The notes beneath the pieces are model-generated. The model saw only the letters and a list, made by a program, of their open reading frames with translations. It was not told where the DNA came from and searched no databases. A stretch of 11,314 bases of DNA, taken from positions 1 to 11,314 of the forward strand of contig JANDJZ010000382.1 in NCBI GenBank assembly GCA_027943245.1. Direction: 5' to 3'. Made by a program: the position numbers and the translations under genes. Shown here piece by piece: positions 1 through 6,359 of this stretch. Source of the DNA: Acanthamoeba sp. SK_2022b (Eukaryota; Discosea; Longamoebia; Acanthamoebidae). Each line of letters opens with the position of its first letter. Positions within the stretch are counted from its first letter, which is position 1.

Positions 1-15
1 CGTTTGGGGTCGTAC

Positions 16-119
16 CTGATGCCGTAGTGTATGGACGGGACGACGTGCAGTATCCGATGGACGGGCATATCGGGGAACACCGGCACGGCGCCCTCGGCGC
101 GCTTGTCCGATTGGAGGGC
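16..119 (-). CDS. Possible further exon, product unknown (partial)
   Basis: On the minus strand an AG acceptor (ATGCAG, ending at 120) is followed by an open frame beginning ALQSDKRAEGAVPVF with strongly G/C third positions, typical of the coding exons in this window. A possible GTACGA donor follows at 15; otherwise the exon runs off the left edge. It could be the next exon of the F-box/GTPase gene to its right, but the best donor at the end of that gene's sixth exon (276) is phase 1, while this frame needs phase 0. It may therefore belong to another gene, or a less usual splice may be used. No domain recognised. Confidence 0.4.
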
Positions 120-148
120 CTGCATCATACTGGAGCCAATTGCTGGTT

Positions 149-151
<3 letters not shown>

Positions 152-197
<46 letters not shown>

Positions 198-226
198 ATG
201 TGTGGTGTGTGTGTGTGTGTGTGTGG
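152..226. repeat. (GT)n microsatellite
   Basis: About 75 bp of GT/TG dinucleotides, with interruptions at 195-199 (CGTAT) and 204-205. On the minus strand it reads (CA)n and follows the sixth exon of the F-box/GTPase gene, most likely within an intron. If unspliced it would be translated as alternating His-Thr ending at a TGA at 125-127. Confidence 0.95.
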
Positions 227-276
227 CCTGATCAGTAGGCGCTGTGGACAGAGTTGTTGTGGGGAGAGGGAGGTAC

Positions 277-1632
277 AGAGGTGGATGATCTCGTGGAGCA
301 GGGCCCCAAGCCCGACCCCAGTGAGGGGCGACGCCTCAACGTAGCTGGCCGCCCCGACGCGGCGGGACAGCGTCATCGCGTGGTCGTGAGCGAAGAGGCC
401 CGTGGTCGAGCGGCGGTCGATCTGCGTGGCCACGAGCAGGATGGGCAGGTGGTTGTACTCCCTCCTGATTGCCGGCACGATCTATGACGTTGCGCGTCAG
501 CCCAACGAACGAACAATCAATCAATTATTATTTTATAAAAAATAGAAAAATTCTTTTTTTTTGATAATAATTAATAATAATAAAAAATGTAGAGCAATAA
601 TGGCGACCTGATGAAGGACTGCGAGAATGGTGGACGCGTGGCAGACAGACATGACGACCACGACCACGTCAGGACTGACGCCGGCGCACTCGGCCATGCG
701 CACGATCCGCGTGTCCTGCGCCTCTCCCTTTGCAGCAGTGCCTGAGCCATGGCCCACGACGTCAGCAGGCGAGTGCGTGCGCGCCAGGTCGACGTGCTGC
801 GGGCGGGCGGGCGGGCGGGGGCTTACCCGTCTCGTCCGCGTGGCACGGAGGGGAGAGGGCGGCGACCTCGGTAGTGACGTGCACCAGCGCGTCCCCGAAC
901 CCGAGCGACGGGCCCACGATGGTCCATTCGTCGTTGGCCCTCTCGTTCCACCAGCCCGAGCGCGAGTCGAGCTCCTCGTCGTGCGTGGGGTGCGCCTTGT
1001 GGCACACGTGGTGGCACGCGCCCCTGAACGTCCTGCTCCCCTCGCGCGCGACCGTCAGACGGTCCGCGGGCACGTCGCGCGTGGGACACGTGCCCGCGAA
1101 CGCACCTCTGGAGGGCGTAGGAGAGCATGTCCTTGCCCACGTTGCCGCTCCCGACGATCATCGCGCGCAGCGCTACACGACCGGCCGTCGACGCGGCCTG
1201 GTTGTGCAGCAGCTGGCGCGAGGCCCGAGCGCACACGGCGTACTGTTGGCGGAGAGAGTCCGCGGCAGCTGCGCATGCATCGCGTGTGGGAGACCGATCA
1301 GGGGCCCTGGAGCCCAGGAGGTTGTGGTGAGGGCGAGGGGATCGCGTAGTACGTACGGTTGAAGGAGGTGGCGAACGGCTGCCACCACATGTGGAAGGGC
1401 GTAGATGTCCAGTAGGGCCTCCACAGGCTGTCATCTGCAGACACGCGCCACCATGCCTGGGAAGGAAAACAGGCTCAGCTCGCCAGGAGTAGTTGGGGGG
1501 GGGGCAGTTTGCGCTGCGGGGCCGCACCCGACAAGCAAGGGCCGACGCGCAAAGCGAGGGCAGGTCGAGCCACTGGAATATGTGCAAGAGCAGCTCATCG
1601 GAGAGCAGCTGCACCGGCTCCACCACGTCCAT
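277..1632 (-). CDS. F-box / Rho-like (pseudo)GTPase fusion protein, six exons, 3' end unresolved
   Basis: Spliced minus-strand gene inferred by eye. Exons: 1632-1528, 1456-1357, 1268-1106, 1032-827, 741-608, 481-277; all joins keep frame with GT/AG ends. Several introns carry a CTGAC branch-like site. The N-terminus is an F-box (about residues 7-55: LLSDELLLHIFQWLDLPSL, then DDSLWRPYW), the fold that binds Skp1 in SCF ubiquitin ligases. A Ras-superfamily fold follows: P-loop GSGNVGKD at 108-115, a hydrophobic strand DVVVVVMSV near 216-224, a Cdc42/Rac-like G4 motif VATQID at 253-258, and a G5-like EASPLT at 285-290. Oddities: Asp replaces the Mg-binding Ser/Thr of the P-loop; no clean DxxG; an extra Cys/His-rich stretch (CHHVCHKAHPTH) between G1 and G3. 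Nucleotide hydrolysis is therefore doubtful. The 3' end is uncertain: a GTACCT donor at 276 or read-through into the CA repeat. Inferred role: substrate adaptor or regulatory pseudo-GTPase. Confidence 0.72.
513..600. other. AT-rich block inside intron 5 of the minus-strand gene
   Basis: About 88 bp almost free of G/C (runs of A/T, TAATAA motifs) within the 126-bp intron 607-482. The intron ends have donor GTCGCC, branch-like CTGAC and acceptor CATAG. Flanking exons are very GC-rich. Confidence 0.8.
801..821 (+). repeat. (GGGC)n tract, G-quadruplex motif in intron 4
   Basis: Five G-runs separated by single C bases on the plus strand, just 5' of the GTAAGC donor complement at 826-821. In the minus-strand gene's transcript this is a C-rich tract at the start of intron 4 (826-742). 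It satisfies the usual G3+N1-7 quadruplex pattern on the template strand. Confidence 0.85.
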
Positions 1633-1680
1633 CCAAGGCCAAGAAGAAGGTAGAGAAAAGCCGAATTAATAAGAAAAGAA
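1633..1680. promoter_or_regulatory. 48-bp bidirectional intergenic region
   Basis: Lies between the start codon of the minus-strand F-box/GTPase gene (ATG at 1632-1630) and that of the plus-strand ankyrin/F-box/GTPase gene (ATG at 1681-1683). It is purine-rich on the plus strand, with an AT-rich core (GAATTAATAAG). No clear TATA box. Core promoters of the two genes must overlap each other or extend into the opposite gene's first exon, if the inferred starts are right. Both starts are supported by domain onset just downstream. Confidence 0.55.
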
Positions 1681-3853
1681 ATGGAGGGCAGACAGCTTCG
1701 AAGAGCCAGCGCACGAGGAGACTTGCTTGCCATTCGCAACCTCTTGTCGGTCAGCCATCCTGGCGCCTTACAGGCTCTTTTGAATAGTGCAGGGCTGCGC
1801 AGCGGCCTGACCGCCCTTCACCATGCCGCACGGTACTACTGGCATCGATTTAATAAATAATACTTTTCATCTTTAAATAAATACTAATTTGATAATAATA
1901 CATAATATTAATATAAAATTCTAAATCATAGAAAAGGCGAGGTGGAGGCCTGCCGAGAGCTGCTCCAAGCGGGAGCTGATGCTTCCTTGGTGGGCACAAA
2001 GAGGGGCAGCACTGCGCTCCACCTTTTGGCCGCCCGTAGCTGGCCGTCGCTGGCCGAGGCGCCCCCACACACCGAGGAGGTGGTCCTTGCCATGCTGAAC
2101 CGGGTCAGCCTCCAGGCGCGCAACAGCAAAGGCGAAACGGTAACCACGTCCCCGCCATGCGGTCGCAGGAGTGCGTGTGTATACACACGCCTCTGACCCT
2201 TCCACTGCCTCAGGTCGTGGACGTGGCCAGGAGAAAGGACAATCGCGCTATGCTCACGGTCCTCGAGACGACGATCGGAAGTGGTCCTGCCGGCAGCGGT
2301 GGTCCACTGGGCGGCCTCCCCGACACGCTGCTGCTCTCGTCGGTCCTCCCGCATCTGGCGCCGATGGCCATCCTGCGCCTGGGCGCGACTTGCCGCCGGC
2401 TTCGCGACTTGACAAGCCAAGATAGGTGACACACTGACCTCTCCCTCGTCGACAATCGCGCGCGCGCTCTGCTCATTTAACGTGGCGGTCCATCAGCGTG
2501 TGGGCGAAGCACTACCGGATAGCTCGGGGAAGGCCGGCCAGCCACGAGCGCGGAGCGGAGCCGATCATGACCGCCTGGCGGGCGTGGCTCGCGGTGGGCC
2601 TGGAGTGGGAGCGCCCGGGCCTCGGTGCCCACTACCGGCAGCGCCTGGCGCACACCTCGGCCCGAGCGTGGGCGTGGCCGGCCAATCGGGCCGTGCGAAA
2701 GGCGCTCGCCAAAGCCATTCGTGCACAACCGAAGCCTCCACAGCAGCACGACTACAGCTTGAAGGTGGTCGTGGCCGGCGACTGGCAGGTGGGAAAGGTA
2801 CACGTTGGTGTCCTCTCCCGTTCGCTCTTCGTCTTGTCTCACCCCGCCACACGGCTGATCTTACAAACCACCGCCAGAGTTCTCTCCTGCACAGATTTTG
2901 TGTACGTGTATCTTTTTAATTTTTTTCCAAAAAATATTCTTTATTATTAAATAATATATTAATGATTTTATTGGCGGATTCGTCATAACTCACCGAAGCA
3001 AAACACACAGGACCGACGCCACGCGCCGCCATATCTCGACCACCCCGATTTCGTATCTCCACGCTCCTCCTCACGCGTTGCATTTGTACACGATGGAGTG
3101 ACACAGGCCTGTGCAATGCAGGAGTATCGCGTCGTGGGCTGGCAGAGCGATGTTCTTAGCCTGCAAGTGGTGCTCTCCCCTCTCCTTGCTCTCGCTCGCT
3201 TCCCTTTCCAATTGGTTCATCGTGTGTCAGCCTTCTGATCGTGTGGACGGCTCACCCACCAGTGGGAGAACCCGATCGACGGGTTCAAAACGGTCGGGTC
3301 GAGTCCCTTCCGCGATTGCGATGCGGTGGTTGTTTGCTTCGACGCCACCTCCGCGCGCTCTTTCGACAACGCCAAGGCCCTCCTGCAAGAAGTACTTGAC
3401 CTTTTATGTGAATTTGTTTTATTTATTATTTATTATTTATTATTTATTATTTATTATTGAAATCTTATGCATGGCGTGTACACGCAGATCAAGCGATACA
3501 CGTACGACCGTGTGCTTGCCCGTATGTTGGTAGGGACAAAGTGGGACAAGAAGAACAAGAAGAAGGAGGAAGGGGTCTCTCTAGAGCTCGCGCAGGTACG
3601 GGTCAAGCTCCTTGGCTTCCACCTGTTGCATGCACTCACACTCGAAAGCACACACGACCACGACACGCAGACGTTTGCCGAGGAGGAAGGGATTCCTTTC
3701 GCGTCGACGAGCGCCAAGACGGGTTCGGGAGTGGACGCAGCCTTCCAACTGCTCGTCCGGGAGATGTACGCACAGGGCGTCGTTGCCAACAAGGCTTCGG
3801 TGTCGGCCACACGCAGCAAGAGGACCCAACGACCATGTAATACAAAAAAATAA
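1681..3853 (+). CDS. Ankyrin - F-box - Rab-like (pseudo)GTPase fusion protein, eight exons
   Basis: Spliced plus-strand gene inferred by eye. Exons: 1681-1832, 1932-2139, 2214-2425, 2497-2797, 3011-3169, 3263-3391, 3488-3595, 3671-3853; every junction is GT/AG and phase-consistent, giving about 483 residues. Domains in order: ankyrin repeats, about 1-140 (GLTALHHAARKGEVEACREL, then GSTALHLLAAR); F-box, about 150-200 (GLPDTLLLSSVLPHL, then SVWAKHY); Ras-like fold from about 278: strand and P-loop KVVVAGDWQVGK ending at Lys291, LSLQVWENPIDGF at about 340-352 where WDTAGQ normally sits, DAVVVCFDATSARSFDNAK, G4 GTKWDKK at 403-409, G5 TSAK at 436-439. Asp follows the P-loop GK instead of Ser/Thr, and DxxG is replaced, so GTP hydrolysis is doubtful. 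The C-terminus lacks a prenylation Cys motif. An alternative last intron (3837-3896) would replace the tail. Inferred role: SCF-type adaptor with ankyrin-bound cargo. Paralogue of the divergent neighbour. Confidence 0.78.
1847..1937. other. AT-rich block in intron 1 of the ankyrin/F-box gene
   Basis: Roughly 90 bp of A/T-dominated sequence fills most of the 99-bp intron 1833-1931 (donor GTACTA, acceptor ATCATAG). The splice is supported by an uninterrupted ankyrin repeat across the join (HHAAR / KGEVEACREL). Confidence 0.8.
2909..2972. other. AT-rich block in intron 4 of the ankyrin/F-box gene
   Basis: AT-rich stretch within the longest intron, 2798-3010 (213 bp), which splits the GTPase P-loop directly after Gly-Lys. 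The rest of this intron has ordinary host composition, so the block looks embedded. Confidence 0.75.
3403..3470. repeat. AT-rich block with TTTATTA heptamer array in intron 6
   Basis: Within intron 3392-3487. From about 3417 to 3457 the sequence is a tandem array of the heptamer TTTATTA, about five and a half units. The flanking exon ends LLQE and the next begins IKRYT, continuing a Rab-like helix. Confidence 0.85.
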
Positions 3854-3896
3854 AAAAACAATTAAATGTTTCGGAAACGTTTGGGAAATGTTTTAG
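3837..3896 (+). other. Possible alternative last intron / AT-rich 3' end
   Basis: A donor GTAATA at 3837 and acceptor TTTTAG at 3895-3896 bracket 60 bp of AT-rich sequence, like the AT-rich introns upstream. Splicing would remove the TAA at 3851-3853 and add 24 codons ending at a TAG at 3968-3970. If it is not an intron, it is the 3' UTR; AATAAA at 3849-3854 overlaps the stop codon. Confidence 0.4.
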
Positions 3897-3973
3897 ACTT
3901 GCAGTTCTTTGAAGGCGCTGGCTTTCCTGAAAGGTTGAACCTGGAACGGGGCGCCCTCGCAACCACCTAGACC

Positions 3974-3980
3974 TATAAAA
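3974..3980 (+). promoter_or_regulatory. TATA box of the 2OG-oxygenase gene
   Basis: TATAAAA 52 bp upstream of the ATG at 4032. Transcription starting about 25-30 bp downstream would leave a 5' UTR of roughly 25 nt with CA-rich sequence before the ATG. It is the clearest core promoter in the window. Confidence 0.75.
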
Positions 3981-4031
3981 CGGCAGCCCAGTGCGCAAGA
4001 AGAACAATCACACTACCCAACCACACACGAA

Positions 4032-4820
4032 ATGAACACAGAGCAGAGCAACGCTGTCGACCTGTCGCAGGAAGAGCTGACCGCCTACCTGCTGGCCAAC
4101 TTCGGGACCGAGCCCGACCAGGCCGAGCTGCCCCCGCAGCCGCTGGACTACTCCTCCACCTCAGACCAGGCCTGGCTCCGGCCGGACGACTTTGACGCGT
4201 CGCGCGTCACTGTGCGCGAGATGGAGGGCGGGCTCGACGGCTTTGGCATCGTGCTCGAGAACGTGTTCTCGCGGCGCGAGTGCCAGCGCATCATCGAGGC
4301 CACGGAGAAGGTGGGCTTTGGCCACCTCGGGGAGGGCAAGACCGGGCGGGCCTACCGCGGCAACTGCCGCCTCCAGCTCGACGACGTCAAAGGCGAGCTG
4401 GGCCAGGAGATATGGCGGCGCATCAGCTCGTTCGTGCCCGACACGGTCGAGCTGCCCGACGGCGAGGGCCGCTACTCGTACCTGGAGATGAACTCGCGCT
4501 ACCGCTTCGCCAAGTACTTTGCGGGCCAGGGCTTTGCCATTCACGTGGACAAGCCGACCATCTACGAGCACGAGCGGTGCAGCATCTTCACGGTCAACAT
4601 CTACCTCAACGACTTGCTGCCGGAGCAGGGCGGCCTCACGCGGTTCTTCCGGCGCATGACCGGAGGGCAGCCCGTGGCGAGTGCTGGCGGCCTGGCCGGC
4701 AGCATCGCCATCTTCAAGCAGAGCTTGGTGCCCTACAGCCCCGTACATGACGGCGATAAAGTCATAAGCGGGCTCAAGTACCTCATGCGCACTGATGTTG
4801 TCTACAGGCCAGCGCAGTAA
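4032..4820 (+). CDS. Prolyl-4-hydroxylase-like 2OG-Fe(II) dioxygenase, intronless
   Basis: Complete 262-residue reading frame without introns. The C-terminal half is a double-stranded beta-helix of the 2-oxoglutarate/Fe(II) oxygenase superfamily, P4H-like branch. Iron-binding facial triad: His171-x-Asp173 (FAIHVDKP) and distal His239 (PVHDGDKV). Lys249, ten residues further on, sits in the 2OG-binding position within GLKYLMRTDVVY, the usual end of this fold. RYSYLEMNSRYRFAKYF precedes the HxD as in P4H proteins. About 70 N-terminal residues are acidic with no signal peptide, so it is probably cytosolic or nuclear rather than a secretory collagen-type enzyme. Substrate unknown: the fold hydroxylates prolines but also other residues or nucleic acids. 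High GC and CpG content match the neighbouring host exons. Lack of introns next to genes with six to eight exons is notable. Start chosen as the first ATG after the TATA box. Confidence 0.92.
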   Translation: MNTEQSNAVDLSQEELTAYLLANFGTEPDQAELPPQPLDYSSTSDQAWLRPDDFDASRVTVREMEGGLDGFGIVLENVFSRRECQRIIEATEKVGFGHLGEGKTGRAYRGNCRLQLDDVKGELGQEIWRRISSFVPDTVELPDGEGRYSYLEMNSRYRFAKYFAGQGFAIHVDKPTIYEHERCSIFTVNIYLNDLLPEQGGLTRFFRRMTGGQPVASAGGLAGSIAIFKQSLVPYSPVHDGDKVISGLKYLMRTDVVYRPAQ

Positions 4821-4975
4821 ATTTTGAGAGGTTTTCTTTATCGACCGACACCAACCTGATGATCGCTCGTTAGGTTGTTTGTTCATCACCAAGCAGGAAC
4901 GTGAACTTGTTTCTGGACACATGATCAGTACAGGTGAGTGAAGGCAAGGAAGCCAGCTCAGACACCAGTTGCTGT
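4821..4975. other. Boundary between host gene and repeat-rich DNA
   Basis: About 155 bp with no recognisable gene. It begins with the T-rich 3' flank of the oxygenase gene; no AATAAA seen. CpG density falls here from host-like to nearly absent, marking the edge of the mobile-element region. Confidence 0.5.
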
Positions 4976-5052
4976 TGAGTTATTCAGCGTTCTCCGAAAA
5001 GAAATAAATAGTTTAAACAACGAAGAGAGCGTTCCTTCCACTGAATAACTCA
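4976..5052. repeat. 77-bp unit with 12-bp perfect inverted ends
   Basis: TGAGTTATTCAG (4976-4987) is matched by CTGAATAACTCA (5041-5052), a perfect 12-bp inverted repeat. The interior (4994-5036) is a near-identical direct repeat of 6126-6168 (three differences in 43) and includes GTTTAAAC and AGAGAGCGTTCCT. It could be a small inverted-repeat insertion or one terminus of the recombinase element. Confidence 0.8.
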
Positions 5053-5104
5053 GCTTACCTGATGGTAACACTAGTTACTCTACGTCAGGAACGCTCTCTG
5101 TGTT
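5053..5104 (+). repeat. Left terminal inverted repeat
   Basis: Pairs with 6151-6202. All six mismatches are transitions of the TG/CA or CG/TG type. Contains the near-palindrome GTAACACTAGTTAC and the motif AGGAACGCTCTCT, itself inverted relative to 5024-5036. Confidence 0.88.
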
Positions 5105-5128
5105 GCTGCTTACAGAGATGGAGAGTGA

Positions 5129-6015
5129 TTACTTTGCGAGGTTGACTTTGTCGCCCTTGTCGCTGCTCTCAGGATCTGAGACCATGTCAGTGTTGACCTG
5201 AATGTTGAAGAGGATGTCTGAGTAGGTGCTAGGGGTCTGGTGCACTACATAGTGGCACCAGAAGGTGTTGGGGTCTCACCAGCCACCTAGGCGGAAGATG
5301 GTGTCTGGCTCAACTCCCACTTGTATCCCTGCCATGATGCTGGATTTGTGGAAGGTGTGTGCCATGAAGATTGAGGTGACTGGCCCACTGCTGTGGTGAT
5401 GCCCTTGAGGATTGTTGTGCACCTGGCCAGTAAGAGTTGTTTGTGCAGCAGGGACAGCTCAAATACAATTCTCAGGTTGTGGCAGCAAAGGCAGAGTGTG
5501 GTGGAGATGCTGCACCATCTCCTCCATGTTGCAACTGGGCACAGGCAGGCATCAGCTGTTGATGCATACAGTGTTGCCCTTGCCATAGATGTTGTTCTTT
5601 AACCTGACTACAGGTACTACCAGCACCTCTTGGCTGTCTTCCTGCTCAATTCAGATGTTGTTGAGGAAAGCTAGGCTTGAGAGGTTGAAGGTGGGCCCAT
5701 GGTTGTCTGGTACGTTCCTGCACAAGGGACACTGACTCTATGGACGTAGGTATGGAGGTGGGGGGCAGAGTATAAAGGGCTGACAAAGATGAAGACAAAG
5801 TCAGCAATGTCACAGTTGCCATTGGTGGAGAAGGGCCTGGATCAGGAGTTTTAATAGCTGGGCTGCTGTCCCTGGGTGGCCAACTCCAAGATGGCTGTGG
5901 CAGGTTGGGTAGACTCATGAATGAGTTCTAAAATTTTGGCCTTGAATTGGTTGAGCTTGGCCCAGGAGAGACCTGGGGTCAGGTGAAGTGTCTGAGTAGC
6001 TGCCATTGGCAGCAT
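5129..6015 (-). pseudogene. Tyrosine recombinase (DIRS/Crypton-type), degenerate
   Basis: Minus-strand remnant with frameshifts and several in-frame stops; start taken at ATG 6015-6013, stop TAA 5131-5129. The middle reads as the recombinase core beta region (VLVVPVVRLKNNIYGKGNT, then a CLPVPSCNMEEMVQHL segment). The C-terminal signature is AHTFHKSSIMAGI, GVEPDTIFRLGGW, then DPNTFWCHYV, matching the H-x-x-R ... GW ... TF..HY pattern of eukaryotic tyrosine recombinases. The catalytic Arg of HxxR is His here (codon CAC at 5350-5348, one CpG step from CGC). GGW is followed by TGA (5278-5276), also one CpG step from Arg CGA. The presumed nucleophile Tyr (5251-5249) remains. Family enzymes cut and rejoin DNA through a 3'-phosphotyrosine; this copy cannot be active. 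The N-terminal part (about 6015-5850) is not recognisable. Confidence 0.68.
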
Positions 6016-6094
6016 CTTGGACCTTTTAGGCGCCAGCCATGGTGACCAGTTTAATCACTCAATGAATGGTACAGCAATGCAGATACCAGTATGT

Positions 6095-6150
6095 GTTTAA
6101 ACGATTTATTCTTTATTTTTTATCTCTGAAAATAAATAAATAGTTTAAAC
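6095..6150. repeat. Imperfect hairpin bounded by GTTTAAAC palindromes
   Basis: GTTTAAAC at 6095-6102 and again at 6143-6150 flank AT-rich arms (GATTTATTCTTTATTTTT against AAAATAAATAAATA) that can pair imperfectly over about 26 bp. It abuts the right terminal repeat of the recombinase element. Confidence 0.75.
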
Positions 6151-6202
6151 AACGCAGAGAGCGTTCCTGACATAGAGTAACTAGCATTACTGTCAGGTAA
6201 GC
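6151..6202 (-). repeat. Right terminal inverted repeat
   Basis: Reverse complement of 5053-5104 at 46 of 52 positions. The adjoining 6126-6168 is a direct repeat of 4994-5036, so the same terminal motif occurs three times in two orientations. Confidence 0.88.
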
Positions 6203-6273
6203 TCTGGACACAGGCAGTTGGGGAAGATACAGAATGTGGTTTGCAAGCTTCTTTTAAGGGGGAAGTCTGGGAG

Positions 6274-6301
<28 letters not shown>
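6274..6301 (+). repeat. A28 homopolymer
   Basis: Twenty-eight uninterrupted A bases between unrelated sequences. It may be the poly(A) tail of an RNA-derived insertion whose body lies to the left, or simple slippage. No source element recognised. Confidence 0.9.
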
Positions 6302-6304
<3 letters not shown>

Positions 6305-6359
6305 ATCCACCTCTCCTTTGCAACAAGACCCCCAAAAACCATTTAAAATTCATTTATAA

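Larger units (their letters stand above)
5053..6202. mobile_element. Decayed tyrosine-recombinase element with 52-bp terminal inverted repeats
   Basis: 5053-5104 and the complement of 6151-6202 match at 46 of 52 positions, defining a 1150-bp unit. Inside is one minus-strand recombinase pseudogene (5129-6015). Each terminal repeat also contains its own palindrome: CCTGA-GTAAC-ACTA-GTTAC-TCAGG on the left, resembling the paired recombinase-binding arms around a short core seen at tyrosine-recombinase crossover sites. No reverse transcriptase is seen, so this could be Crypton-like or a deletion derivative of a DIRS/Ngaro-type element. Almost free of CpG: six in 5101-6000 by hand count. Confidence 0.7.

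Noticed and set aside
27..344. Plus-strand frames rich in Cys-Val across the GT repeat
   Set aside because: They are translations of the microsatellite; the opposite strand carries the recognisable GTPase exon.
627..1362. Long plus-strand open frames over 600-1360
   Set aside because: Arg/Pro/Ala-rich shadows of GC-rich exons on the minus strand; no domain and no splice support.
4161..4922. 253-codon minus-strand frame opposite the 2OG-oxygenase
   Set aside because: Antisense shadow of a high-GC3 gene; the plus-strand product has an intact catalytic triad and promoter.
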